Assembly: GCA_934654815.1 (NCBI GenBank)
Contig: CAKUGU010000008.1
Coordinates: 1-64,000 of the forward strand
Origin: an uncultured Ellagibacter sp.
GTDB taxonomy: Bacteria; Actinomycetota; Coriobacteriia; Coriobacteriales; Eggerthellaceae
Reading direction: 5' to 3'
Length of the DNA: 64,000 nucleotides
Made by a program: the position numbers and the translations under genes. This document shows positions 26,453-35,166 of the stretch, piece after piece (the stretch's first letter is position 1; every line of letters begins with the position of its first letter). The notes below the pieces were generated by a model. The model was not told the origin of the DNA. It made no database searches and saw only the letters and a program-made list of their open reading frames with translations.

Positions 26453-27403
26453 ATGTGCACGGGAATCAGATTCAGCGATAGCGACGGCAACATGTATTTG
26501 GCCCGCAACCTCGATTGGAGCACACGCTACGGCGAGCGCGTGGTGGTGACGCCTGCGGGGTTCCCGCTGCCCTATTCCTACCTCGACGACGCGCCGGCCG
26601 CCCATGCGGTGATCGGGATGGCCGTTGCCCTGAACAACTACCCGCTCTACTTCGATTGCGGAAACGATGCGGGGCTGGGCGTCGCGGGGCTGAACTTCCC
26701 CGGGTACGCCGAGTACTCCGCCGAGCCCGTTGACGGCAAGACGAACATCGCCGCCTATGAGTTCCCTGCATGGATCGCGGCAAACTTCGCAACGGTCGAC
26801 GAGGCCGAGGCGGCGCTCGCGAACGCCAACATCGTCGCGAAGCCGGCCGGCGAGGGGCTCGGCGTGTCGATGCTGCACTGGATCATCGGCGATGGCTCAC
26901 GCTCGATCGTGGTCGAGCAGATGGCCGACGGGCTGCACGTCATGGACAACCCGGTCGACACACTCGCGAACCAGCCGGAATTCGCGTGGCACCTCACTAA
27001 CCTGCGCACCTACATCACCGCAACGGGCGACTTTCCCGCGCCTGCGACCTGGACGCGCGCCGAACTTGCGCCCTTCGGGGCAGGCGCGGGCGCGCGCGGC
27101 ATCCCGGGCGATTCGTATTCTCCCTCGCGCTTCGTGAAGGCGGCGTTTTTGAACGCGAACCATCCCGAGAAGGCAACCGAGCAGGAAAACGTGCTGCGCG
27201 CGTTCCACACGCTCGGCAACGTCGCCATGGTGGAAGGGTCGGCGGCCATGGCCGACGGCACCTTCGAGCGCACGCTGTACACCGGATGCTTCTCAGGCCG
27301 CACGAAAACGTACTATTACTCCACCGACGACGACCCGTCCATCAGGCACGTTGCGCTCGCTGACTGCGACACAAGCGACGCGACCAAGCTTTTCGTGGCG
27401 TAA
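26453..27403 (+). CDS. bsh: Bile salt hydrolase (choloylglycine hydrolase)
   Basis: A 316-residue Ntn hydrolase starting MCTGIRF, so Cys2 becomes the N-terminal nucleophile after Met removal. Arg18 and Asp21 lie in LARNLDW, Asn81 in GVAGLNFPGYAEY (family Asn82), and an Arg in SPSRFVKAAF matches family Arg228; the length is that of classical enzymes. It should deconjugate glycine- or taurine-conjugated bile acids in the cytoplasm; penicillin V acylase is the alternative within the family. GAAAGGA seven bases before the ATG sets the start. Followed by a terminator, so monocistronic. Its presence supports an intestinal habitat. Confidence 0.9.
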   Translation: MCTGIRFSDSDGNMYLARNLDWSTRYGERVVVTPAGFPLPYSYLDDAPAAHAVIGMAVALNNYPLYFDCGNDAGLGVAGLNFPGYAEYSAEPVDGKTNIAAYEFPAWIAANFATVDEAEAALANANIVAKPAGEGLGVSMLHWIIGDGSRSIVVEQMADGLHVMDNPVDTLANQPEFAWHLTNLRTYITATGDFPAPATWTRAELAPFGAGAGARGIPGDSYSPSRFVKAAFLNANHPEKATEQENVLRAFHTLGNVAMVEGSAAMADGTFERTLYTGCFSGRTKTYYYSTDDDPSIRHVALADCDTSDATKLFVA

Positions 27404-27435
27404 GAACCACACGGGGCGCTTGGCGTCCCTCTCAC

Positions 27436-27475
27436 GCGGCCGCATGTTCGAAGCCCATGCGGCCGCACCATTTTT
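27436..27475 (+). terminator. Intrinsic terminator after the bile salt hydrolase gene
   Basis: GCGGCCGCATG (27436-27446) and its complement (27456-27466) form an 11-bp stem; ACCA and five T follow. Confidence 0.75.
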
Positions 27476-27549
27476 CGAGGGCATGGCCGCGCGCCTGCGC
27501 GCACGATACCGCCCGCCCGCGGCGACGCGGCGGCCACGTCCCGCCGCGC

Positions 27550-27562
27550 TACAATGAGCGGC
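27550..27562 (+). promoter_or_regulatory. -10 box placing the trmO transcript start at its ATG
   Basis: TACAAT (27550-27555) is followed by seven bases and then ATG 27563, so transcription should begin at or beside the start codon. No ribosome-binding site is present. This is the typical arrangement of a leaderless actinobacterial gene. Confidence 0.6.
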
Positions 27563-28288
27563 ATGAAACCGATTGCCCGCATCCGCACCGACTTGCCGCA
27601 GAAGTTCGGCATCCCTCGCAACAGCTTTCTCGCGCCCCACCTGCAGGGACGCATCGTCTTCGAGCCCGAGTTCGCCCTCGATTCCGCCGTTTGCGGGCTC
27701 GAGGGCTTTTCCCATCTCTGGCTGATCTGGCAGTTCGAGAACGGCGTCGAGGGCGGAAGCGCGCTCGACATCGCCAAAGACCGGGCGACGCCGCGGAAAA
27801 GCGGCAGCACGGCGAAATGGTCGCCGACCGTGCGCCCGCCGCGGCTCGGCGGCGCCGAGCGCGTGGGCGTGTTCGCGACTCGCAGCCCGTTTCGCCCGAA
27901 TCCGATAGGTCTAACCTGCGTGAAGCTCGACCGGGTGGAACGCACCGAAGCCGGCCCCGTGATCCACGTGCTCGGCGCCGACTTGCGCGATGGCACGCCC
28001 ATCCTCGACATCAAGCCCTACATCCCCTTCGCCGACTGCCACGCCGACGCAAGCGGCGGATGGATCGAGAGCGCGCCATGGCACGAACTTGAGGTCGACC
28101 TCCCCGACGAGCTGCGAAATCTGGTTGAGCATGACAAGCTCGCGGGGCTTATCGAGGTGCTGCGTCAGGACCCGCGCCGCGCGGGCAGCAAGCACGAGCC
28201 CACACGGGTGTACCATCTCGCCTACGCGTCGCTCGACGTGGCCTTCACCGTGGACGGCGACGTGCTGCACGTCGTCTGCATAAGCTAG
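27563..28288 (+). CDS. trmO: tRNA N6-threonylcarbamoyladenosine methyltransferase TrmO (TsaA family)
   Basis: A 241-residue protein of the TrmO/YaeB family, which methylates the t6A37 base of some tRNAs using SAM. Family motifs: PIARIRTDLPQKFGIPRN at the start, GFSHLWLIWQF, GVFATRSPFRPNPIGLT and GTPILDIKPYIPF; the C-terminal half includes KHEPTRVYHLAY. An ATG at 27554 overlaps the -10 box, so ATG 27563 is preferred and translation is probably leaderless. Single gene, convergent with the TetR gene. Confidence 0.9.
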   Translation: MKPIARIRTDLPQKFGIPRNSFLAPHLQGRIVFEPEFALDSAVCGLEGFSHLWLIWQFENGVEGGSALDIAKDRATPRKSGSTAKWSPTVRPPRLGGAERVGVFATRSPFRPNPIGLTCVKLDRVERTEAGPVIHVLGADLRDGTPILDIKPYIPFADCHADASGGWIESAPWHELEVDLPDELRNLVEHDKLAGLIEVLRQDPRRAGSKHEPTRVYHLAYASLDVAFTVDGDVLHVVCIS

Positions 28289-28363
28289 CTTCGCAGAGGC
28301 AACGCCCCATTGCGAGCGGGCCCCGCGCCGGAAACCGAGAGCTCGCCCATCAGCCCCGACGCC

Positions 28364-29125
28364 TCAGCAAGTCACCCACTTGCGCTCGCGGGCGCGGGCG
28401 CGCACCTCGGCCACGGTCTCCCGCGCGAGAAGGCGCGCGACGGTAGCCGACGCCCCCGCATCCGCGACCTCGGAGGCGCTAAGCGCAAGCTCACCGGCCC
28501 CCGAGTTCTCGCACGCCGCGCCGCCCGCACCTTCGCGCCGCCCGCCTTCCGCCGCCGCGCCCGGCACGGTCCCCATCGCATGGAACCGGTGCTGGACGCC
28601 CTCGTCCATCGCGAGCGCGAGCACCGCCTCGCGCTCCGCGTCGCACGCGACGAACGACCCGTCGGCGACGCCGCTCTCGATGATGCCGCGCACCTGGTCG
28701 GCGAGCGCATGGTAGTCGGCTGCGAGGTCGGCGAAGTTGTCCGGCTGCGCGATCGCCGCCTGCTCGAGCACGTAGAAGTCGAACGGAAGACGGCACAGCA
28801 TGAGCACATCCTCGTGCAGCACGGTGTAAAGTTGCGCCGGCTTGTCATCGGGAAACGCGCCGATGCCCGATGCGACGACAAGTGACGAGCGGTTCATCTC
28901 GACGAGATGGCGCAGGATGTCGTCCTTCCCCGAAAACCAGTAGTACACCGAGCTTTGATCGAGTCCCGCCGCACGCGCGATGCTCGAAAGCGTCGTCTGC
29001 GCGTAGCCCTGGCGGGAAAACAGCTCGATCGCCGCCGCGGCGATCTCGGTGCGCTGGTTGGCGCTCTTCGAGCCGTCTTTGCGCGGCCGCCCGCGCCTTT
29101 TCTTCGAAGCGGCGCCGTCTGCCAT
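28364..29125 (-). CDS. TetR-family regulator of the adjacent guanidine/urea-type operon
   Basis: A 253-residue regulator. After a basic AT-hook-like start (KKRRGRPRKDG) comes the TetR helix-turn-helix: AAIELFSRQGYAQTTLSSIA then GLDQSSVYYWFSGKDDIL. The ligand domain is about 180 residues with an Ala/Glu/Gly-rich insertion near residue 200. It is divergent from the seven-gene operon starting at 29319; the 193-base gap carries two copies of an ATTCAAT-ATTGAAT palindrome, likely its operators. Probably a repressor released by the pathway substrate. AAGGAGG before the ATG fixes the start. Confidence 0.88.
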   Translation of the reverse strand: MADGAASKKRRGRPRKDGSKSANQRTEIAAAAIELFSRQGYAQTTLSSIARAAGLDQSSVYYWFSGKDDILRHLVEMNRSSLVVASGIGAFPDDKPAQLYTVLHEDVLMLCRLPFDFYVLEQAAIAQPDNFADLAADYHALADQVRGIIESGVADGSFVACDAEREAVLALAMDEGVQHRFHAMGTVPGAAAEGGRREGAGGAACENSGAGELALSASEVADAGASATVARLLARETVAEVRARARERKWVTC

Positions 29126-29202
29126 GTAAGCCTCCTTGGATGCGACACCCTGCGAATCAGTCCATCTACCAGCAATTTTGCGGGAATACCCTCATGCTGT
29201 CA

Positions 29203-29226
29203 AATATTCAATACGGCATTGATATT
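29203..29226. promoter_or_regulatory. TetR operator candidate 1
   Basis: AATATTCAATACGGCATTGATATT is close to a palindrome (arms AATATTCAAT / ATTGATATT around ACGGC), 77 bases before the TetR start codon. It shares the core ATTCAATACGNCATTGA with the site at 29277. A weaker inverted pair, GATATTT/AAATATC, overlaps it at 29221-29244. Confidence 0.6.
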
Positions 29227-29276
29227 TAACATGAGCGAAATATCAGGGTAACAACGGCGCAACGGGACGCCCCTAC

Positions 29277-29297
29277 TATTCAATACGTCATTGAATA
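29277..29297. promoter_or_regulatory. TetR operator candidate 2
   Basis: TATTCAAT-ACGTC-ATTGAATA, a perfect 8-bp palindrome, lies directly before the ribosome-binding site (GAAGGAG) of the first operon gene, where a bound repressor would block transcription. Confidence 0.65.
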
Positions 29298-29318
29298 TCG
29301 CAACGAAGGAGCCCCACC

Positions 29319-30731
29319 ATGAACCTTTCAGCATGCGACCCCGAGAACCTGAAGGAAACGCTTAGAGAGCAGGGCGTGCGCTTCTGCTTTTCCGGCTACG
29401 TCGACCTCCACGGCCGCCTGAAGGGGAAGATCGTCCCCCTTTCCCACTTCGATCAGATGGTGAAAGGCTCCGAGCTCTACACCGGCGCCGCGCTCGACGG
29501 CGTGCCGCAGGAGATCAACGACGAGGAAGTGTCCTCGCACCCCGACGTCGCGCACGGGTTCATCCTGCCGTGGAACAAGGAGGTGGCGTTCTTCCCGAGC
29601 AACCTCTATACCCAGGGAAAACCGTTCGAGGCATGCTCGCGCACCATCCTTTCCCGCCAGGTGGAGCGTGCGGCGAAGATGGGTTACAAGATGAACCTCG
29701 GCGTGGAAACCGAGTTCTTCATGCTGCGCGACGAGCGCGAAAGCCTTGCACGCGGCGAGCGGACGCAGGGCGCGCCCACCGGCGTTCCCGGCATCAACAC
29801 GATCAGCGACCGCGACACGCTCGACAAGCCCTGTTACGACACGGCCACCGCGCACGACAACTTCCATTGGCTCATCGAGCTCGTCGACGCGATGGACGAG
29901 CTGGGCTGGGACGTGTACTCCTTCGACCACGAAGACGCGCGCAGCCAGTTCGAGATCGACTTCATGTACGCCGACGTGCTTTCCATGGCCGACCGCGTGG
30001 CGTTCTTCCGCTACATGGCGGGCGACATCGCGCGCAAGCACGGCTATTTCGCGTCGTTCATGCCCAAGCCCTTCGCGAACATGTCCGGGTCGGGCGCGCA
30101 CATGAACATGTCGCTCGAAGACGCAACGACGGGCAAGAACCTCTTCGAGGCGCAAACGCCTGACGAGGACGTGAAGGGCGTGGGGCTCACGCAGCTCGCC
30201 GTTTGGTTCATCGGCGGCATCCTTGCGCATGCGCCCGCGATCTGCCTCACCATCGCGCCGACGGTCAACAGCTACAAGCGCCTCGTGCGCCAGGGATCGA
30301 TGTCGGGTTCGACCTGGGCGCCCATCTTCGTGAGCTACGGCAACAACAACCGCACGAACATGCTGCGCGTGCCGAAGGCCGCCAACCGCGTGGAATGCCG
30401 CGCCACCGACATCGCGTTCAACCCCTATCTCGGCTCGGCGCTCATGCTGGCAGCCGGACTCGAGGGCATCGAGAAGCAGATCGATCCGGGCGACCCGCAT
30501 CGCGACAACCTGCACAAATACACGGCTGAAGACGTCGAGCGCGCGGGCATATCGCTCTTGCCGCGCGATTTGGGAGAGGCGTGCGACGCGTTTGCCGCCG
30601 ACCCGCTTGCGCGCGAGGTGTTCGGCGACGCCATGTTCGGCAGCTACCTTTCCTACAAGCGCCGCGAGTGGGAAGAGTTCACGAGCGCGGTGACGGACTG
30701 GGAACGCGATCGCTACCTCAAGTTCTTCTAG
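29319..30731 (+). CDS. Type III glutamine synthetase (GlnT-like)
   Basis: A 470-residue enzyme of the glutamine synthetase fold. Recognisable parts: VDLHGRLKGKIVPLSHFDQM near the start, GVETEFFML (metal-binding Glu), FEIDFMYADVLSMADRVAFF, the ATP-site MPKPFANMSGSGAHMNMS, TVNSYKRL and NRVECRATDIAFNPYL. It fits the type III glutamate-ammonia ligase group (which includes gamma-glutamylmethylamide synthetase-like enzymes) rather than the dodecameric GlnA. As first gene of an operon that releases ammonia, it most likely assimilates that ammonia into glutamine; ligation of glutamate to another amine is the alternative. AAGGAG precedes the ATG. Confidence 0.85.
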   Translation: MNLSACDPENLKETLREQGVRFCFSGYVDLHGRLKGKIVPLSHFDQMVKGSELYTGAALDGVPQEINDEEVSSHPDVAHGFILPWNKEVAFFPSNLYTQGKPFEACSRTILSRQVERAAKMGYKMNLGVETEFFMLRDERESLARGERTQGAPTGVPGINTISDRDTLDKPCYDTATAHDNFHWLIELVDAMDELGWDVYSFDHEDARSQFEIDFMYADVLSMADRVAFFRYMAGDIARKHGYFASFMPKPFANMSGSGAHMNMSLEDATTGKNLFEAQTPDEDVKGVGLTQLAVWFIGGILAHAPAICLTIAPTVNSYKRLVRQGSMSGSTWAPIFVSYGNNNRTNMLRVPKAANRVECRATDIAFNPYLGSALMLAAGLEGIEKQIDPGDPHRDNLHKYTAEDVERAGISLLPRDLGEACDAFAADPLAREVFGDAMFGSYLSYKRREWEEFTSAVTDWERDRYLKFF

Positions 30732-30764
30732 GGAAACACGCACGGAGACAGGGATTTCTCGCAT

Positions 30765-31805
30765 ATGACGAAACTGCGCACATACGAGTCGATCGAGCTT
30801 GACGACTTCGAGCTCGAAAACGGGCGCACGCTCGAAAGCGCACGCGTGGGATGCGCCCTGTGGGGCGCTCCCGCAAGCGCGGCCGAGCGCGTCGTGGTGC
30901 TGCCGAGCTACTATTCGGGAAATGCCCTGAGCTACGCCCCTTGGGTGGGCGACACGGGGCTTTTCGACCCCGCGACCTGCTGCATCATCGCCTTCGACCA
31001 GTTCGGAGCGGGAAAGTCGAGCAAACCGAGCGATGGCGGCGGGCTTTCCGCATGGCCCTGCCCCTCGCTCGCCGACGATGCCCGCGCCCAAAGGCGCGCG
31101 CTCGCCCGTATGGGGATCGACCGAATCGACCTCGTCGCCGGCTGGTCGATGGGCGGTATGCAGGCCTTCGTATGGCATGCGCTGTTCCCCGACGCCGTCG
31201 GCGGCGCGCTCGCGGTGTGCGCCACGCCCGCGCCGAGTGCCGTGAACCGCGTGTTCTTGGAAGGCATCCGCGCGGTGCTCGTGGGAAAGCCCGGTACCGC
31301 CGACCTCGCCGCCTTCGATGCGCTTCCGGCCGATGAGCTGGCCCATCGCCTTTCGGCCTTCGGCGCGGTATACGCAGGCTGGGCATACTCCGACGAGTTC
31401 TTCCTGTCGGGCGCATACCGGCAGTTCGGTTACGAAAGCCCCGAGACGGTGCTTGACGGTTGGGCACGAGACCACGTTGCCATGAACGCCGCCGACCTCG
31501 CTGCCCAACTCGACGCGTGGCTCCACGCCAACGTGCCCGAACGCGCCACCGCAGACGCCGGAGCGAACGCCGACAACCCGCCGCTCGTCGCCATGCCCTC
31601 GCGCACCGACCGCTACTTCCTCACCGAGACGCTCGAAGATGCACGCGACGACTTCCCCGGCATGGAAATCGTCGAAATCGATTCCGACTTGGGGCATATC
31701 GCTGGGCGCCCGGGAATCCGCGAAGCTGAAACCGAGCATATAAAAGCCCAGGTCGACAAGCTTTTCTCACGAATCGCCCCGCGGCATCCGGAAGGCATCC
31801 CCTAG
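30765..31805 (+). CDS. MetX-like alpha/beta hydrolase of unknown substrate
   Basis: A 346-residue alpha/beta-fold enzyme resembling homoserine O-acetyltransferase-type hydrolases: early VVVLPSYYSGNALSYAPWVG (oxyanion region), FDQFGAGKSSKPS, nucleophile elbow AGWSMGGMQAF, acid in PSRTDRYFL and His in LGHIAGRPG. No methionine-pathway genes are near. Second gene in the operon, 33 bases after the glutamine synthetase and 63 before the symporter, so its substrate is probably delivered by that symporter or made in the pathway. It has no counterpart in the known guanidine route. Confidence 0.8.
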   Translation: MTKLRTYESIELDDFELENGRTLESARVGCALWGAPASAAERVVVLPSYYSGNALSYAPWVGDTGLFDPATCCIIAFDQFGAGKSSKPSDGGGLSAWPCPSLADDARAQRRALARMGIDRIDLVAGWSMGGMQAFVWHALFPDAVGGALAVCATPAPSAVNRVFLEGIRAVLVGKPGTADLAAFDALPADELAHRLSAFGAVYAGWAYSDEFFLSGAYRQFGYESPETVLDGWARDHVAMNAADLAAQLDAWLHANVPERATADAGANADNPPLVAMPSRTDRYFLTETLEDARDDFPGMEIVEIDSDLGHIAGRPGIREAETEHIKAQVDKLFSRIAPRHPEGIP

Positions 31806-31868
31806 ATGCCCTTCCGCCATCTCCATCCAAACCCTGCACACCCTCTCGTAAAAAGTTAGGAGCCCCCT

Positions 31869-33518
31869 ATGAACGCAATGCTTCTGTTCGGCGTCGGGAT
31901 CACCGTGCTGTTGGTCCTGTTCGTCGGCATGTACGTCGGGCGCAAAGTGGAAGGCGACTCGCAGAACTTCCTCGTCGCCGGCCGCATGCTCCCCATCTAC
32001 CTCGTGGCGCCGGCGCTCATGGTCGCCGCGGTCGACTCGAACGCCACGGTCGGCAACATGGACCTCTCAAGCTCGGCAGGCTTCTGGGCCGGCGCATCGC
32101 TCGCCATCGGGCTTGCCATCGCTTTGCTCTTGTCGGGCATCTTCATCGCCAAGCCGATGAACGAGATGGGCCTGTTCTCGCTCGGCGACTTCTTCCGCGT
32201 GAAGTACGGGCGCGCCTTCGAGAAGCTCGCCTCGTGCGTGATGATTTTGGCCTACATCATCCTGCTCGCCGGCAACCTCGTGGCCTGCGGCTACCTGTTG
32301 GAATACTTCCTCGGCATCCCGTATGTGGGCGGCCTGTTCATCGCGGGCGGCCTCGTGCTCGTCTACACGCTCTGCGGCGGGCTTCTTTCCGACGCCTACA
32401 CCGCGGCCATCCAGACGGTCATCACGCTCGTCGCCTCGGTGATCATCGCGATCTTCGTGGGCGTGACGTACGGCTACTCCGTCCCCGAGGGCTTCGGGCC
32501 CTTTGACCTTACCCAGCTCACCACCGTGGAAGGCGGCGCCCCCATCAACTGGGCGACGCTTCTGTCCCTCGGCGTGGGCGACATCGTGGCCATCGACTTC
32601 CAACAGCGCATCTACAGCGCGAAGAACCCGAAGGTGGCACGCAACGCGTGCTTCGTGGGCGCCGTGTTGACCGCGTTCATCGGCGTGGTCTACGGCATGA
32701 TCGCCCTCACCTGCGTGCAGACGCTCGGCCTTGAAGCGGGCGACAATCCGCTGCTCTACGTGTTCCTCTCCGAATACGCATCGCCCGTCATCGCCGTCAT
32801 CGTTCTTTCGGGCATCGTCGCGGCATCGTTTTCCACCGCGTCGGGCGCGATCCTCGGCATGTCCGACATGATCGTGCGCAACCTGGCCGGCTTCCGCCGC
32901 GACTCGAACGTCCACGGCAAGGACCCGCAGCTGCGCTGGGTGCGCATCTGCATGGTGCCGCTCATGCTCGCCGGCATCTTCATCGCGGCGCGCATCGCCC
33001 AAACCGGCATCCTGCTCACCCTCGCGTTCGACCTCATGCTGTGCTGCCTCATCCCGGCGCTGTTCGGCGGGCTGTTCTGGAAGCGCTCCTCGACGCAGGC
33101 GGTGTTCGCGTCCGCCATCACGGGCCTGGTGCTCCGCCTGTTCTTCTTCGTCACCGTGCCCACCGTCTACGGCGTCGAGAACACGCTGCTCTACATCGAT
33201 AACCCCTTCTTCACCGCCGATATGGACGGCTGGTGCACCTTCATCTCGTTCGGCTGCTCACTCGGCGTGTACCTGCTCGTCGCTGCCTTCTGCCCCCGCA
33301 CCGCGGCGCAGAACGAGCTTGAGCGGGCCGAGCTCGCCAAGCTCGATGAGGAGCGCACCGTCACCGCCGACGCGCTCTACGAACGCGCCGTCATCGCGCA
33401 ACGCGCCGACACGCTCGACTTCTACGAGCACGCGAAGGCCGCCGGCTTCCCCGTCGACGACGAGCTCGCGATAGCGCGCGCCGCCATCGGCAAGCCCGTG
33501 TCGAAGGCGGGGGCGTAA
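31869..33518 (+). CDS. Sodium:solute symporter (SSS family)
   Basis: A 549-residue membrane protein with about 13 hydrophobic segments. SSS features are QNFLVAGRMLPIYLVAPALM in the first loop and helix, TLCGGLLSDAYTAAIQTVIT, DFQQRIYSAKNPKVARNAC and SGIVAASFSTASGAILGMSD. The last 70 residues are a cytoplasmic, partly coiled tail. It sits between the hydrolase and the DUF1989 genes, so it is the likely importer of the operon's substrate (guanidine, urea or a larger guanidino or amide compound). TTAGGAG precedes the ATG. Confidence 0.9.
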   Translation: MNAMLLFGVGITVLLVLFVGMYVGRKVEGDSQNFLVAGRMLPIYLVAPALMVAAVDSNATVGNMDLSSSAGFWAGASLAIGLAIALLLSGIFIAKPMNEMGLFSLGDFFRVKYGRAFEKLASCVMILAYIILLAGNLVACGYLLEYFLGIPYVGGLFIAGGLVLVYTLCGGLLSDAYTAAIQTVITLVASVIIAIFVGVTYGYSVPEGFGPFDLTQLTTVEGGAPINWATLLSLGVGDIVAIDFQQRIYSAKNPKVARNACFVGAVLTAFIGVVYGMIALTCVQTLGLEAGDNPLLYVFLSEYASPVIAVIVLSGIVAASFSTASGAILGMSDMIVRNLAGFRRDSNVHGKDPQLRWVRICMVPLMLAGIFIAARIAQTGILLTLAFDLMLCCLIPALFGGLFWKRSSTQAVFASAITGLVLRLFFFVTVPTVYGVENTLLYIDNPFFTADMDGWCTFISFGCSLGVYLLVAAFCPRTAAQNELERAELAKLDEERTVTADALYERAVIAQRADTLDFYEHAKAAGFPVDDELAIARAAIGKPVSKAGA

Positions 33519-33671
33519 GGCGGCCGCGGGGCCGTGGCCGGGAACGCCCTTGCGCGAACGCCCCGGCCCCGCCCCCACCCCGCGGCGGTCCGCGTGAAAG
33601 CGCGGCCGCACAACAACCATCAAGCGCGCCCGAGCAAAAAGCGCGGGCGCCACGACAAAGGAGGATTCACC

Positions 33672-34391
33672 ATGCAAGCCATCTGGACGAAAGTATTGAA
33701 GCCCGGCGAGAAGTGGTCCGGGGCGATCGGACGCGGCAAGTACGTGCACTTCAAGGCGCAGGGAGCAGGCGCGAACGTCGCGGTGCTTCTGTACAACCTG
33801 CTCGACAAGACCGAGCGCTACAACATGCCCGACACCCTGAAAGCCCAGTTCACCGCGCACCTCACCCAGGGCAATATCCTTATGAGCGACAACGGGCGCG
33901 CCATGGCGTCCTTCGTGCAGGACTCGCTCGGCTGGCACGATTCCATCTGCGGCCTCACCACTCGCGAGCTGACCGACGAGAAATGGGGCAAGACCACCTA
34001 CCAGGACCAGCGCAACGACTATCACCGCGCAGGCATGGAGAACGTCGCGATGGAGCTCGTACGCAACGGCCTGTCGATGCGCGACCTCGTGCCGTGCGTG
34101 AACTTGTTCAGCAAGGTGTTCATCAAGGAAGACGGCTCCATGAACTTCGAGCCTAACTGGTGCAAGGAAGGCGACACCGTGACGCTGCGCACCGAGATGG
34201 ACTGCATCTGGATCCTGTCGAACACCCCCAACCCCCTCGACGACTCGCCGACATGGCCCTCCGTCCCCGTCGAGGTGAGCGTCTACGACGCGCCCGCGAC
34301 CGACCTCACCGACGAATGCGTGCAGCACCGCGACGAGAACTTCCGCGCATTCCAGAACACCTGGGACTACTACAACCTGCTCGGAATGTAA
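33672..34391 (+). CDS. DUF1989 protein, carboxyguanidine deiminase-type subunit (urea carboxylase-associated protein 1)
   Basis: A 239-residue DUF1989 protein. Motifs: LKPGEKWSGAIGRGKYVHF, NVAVLLYNLLDKTERYNMPD, GNILMSDNGRAMASFVQDS, CVNLFSKVFIKEDGSM. Family knowledge: pairs of DUF1989 proteins next to a urea-carboxylase-like enzyme and allophanate hydrolase, long named urea carboxylase-associated proteins, were shown to form a carboxyguanidine deiminase (CgdAB) that converts carboxyguanidine to allophanate. Here the pair is consecutive and directly before the carboxylase. I cannot tell which subunit is A or B from sequence alone. AAAGGAGG before ATG 33672; a frame runs back to 33534 without support. 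Confidence 0.85.
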   Translation: MQAIWTKVLKPGEKWSGAIGRGKYVHFKAQGAGANVAVLLYNLLDKTERYNMPDTLKAQFTAHLTQGNILMSDNGRAMASFVQDSLGWHDSICGLTTRELTDEKWGKTTYQDQRNDYHRAGMENVAMELVRNGLSMRDLVPCVNLFSKVFIKEDGSMNFEPNWCKEGDTVTLRTEMDCIWILSNTPNPLDDSPTWPSVPVEVSVYDAPATDLTDECVQHRDENFRAFQNTWDYYNLLGM

Positions 34392-34424
34392 CCGATCGCG
34401 ACGCTTGAAGACAAGGAGTAAATC

Positions 34425-35081
34425 ATGTACGGACTCAACGCAAAGGAAAGCACGCTCGAAGTGAAGGACGCCATCTACGACGAGGTCGTCGGATCGGGAT
34501 GCGGCTGGTCGCACGAGCTGCTGCCCGGCCAGACGCTTCGCATCCTCGACATCGAGGGCAACCAGGCGGTCGACACCACCTTCATGAACCTCGACGACCC
34601 GGCCGACCACTACAGCGCCACCGCCACCATCGTGGGACAGAAGAACATCTACCTCACCACGGGCACCATCCTGCGCTCCGAGCAGTACAAGCCGCTGCTC
34701 GAGATCACGGCCGACCTCACCGGGCGCCACGACACGCTCGGCGGCTGCTGCTCGGCGCAGAGCAACACCGTGCGCTACGCCCGCGAGAAGGAATACATGG
34801 CCAACTGCCGCGACGACTTCATGCTGGAGATGTCGAAGGACCCCGAGGCGCAGTTTCTGAAGCGCGACCTCGCGCCGAACATCAACTTCTTCATGAACGT
34901 CCCCATCACCGAAGACGGCTTCTACACCTTCGACGACGGCGTGTCGGCGCCGGGCAAGTACGTGGAAATGCGCGCAATCGGCCACGTCATGATGTTCGTG
35001 AGCAACTGCCCGCAGCTGAACAACCCCTGCAACGCCTACAACCCCACCCCCGTGCGCATGCTCATCTGGGACGCGGAATAG
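34425..35081 (+). CDS. DUF1989 protein, carboxyguanidine deiminase-type subunit (urea carboxylase-associated protein 2)
   Basis: A 218-residue DUF1989 protein paired with the preceding one, 33 bases downstream. Typical segments: GCGWSHELLPGQTLRILDIE, GNQAVDTTFMNLDDPADHYS, and a Cys-rich HDTLGGCCSAQSNTVRYA plus NINFFMNVPI; the His/Cys cluster is probably metal-binding. Together the two proteins should form the heteromeric deiminase acting on the product of the carboxylase. AAGGAG before the ATG. No transport or signal sequence, so cytoplasmic. Confidence 0.87.
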   Translation: MYGLNAKESTLEVKDAIYDEVVGSGCGWSHELLPGQTLRILDIEGNQAVDTTFMNLDDPADHYSATATIVGQKNIYLTTGTILRSEQYKPLLEITADLTGRHDTLGGCCSAQSNTVRYAREKEYMANCRDDFMLEMSKDPEAQFLKRDLAPNINFFMNVPITEDGFYTFDDGVSAPGKYVEMRAIGHVMMFVSNCPQLNNPCNAYNPTPVRMLIWDAE

Positions 35082-35166
35082 AAAGGCCCCGAAACGATGA
35101 TGACCTTGCGCCCCTTCTCCGTTTACGTGTAACACCGCATCCGAACTACCCGAAAGAAGCACCCTC

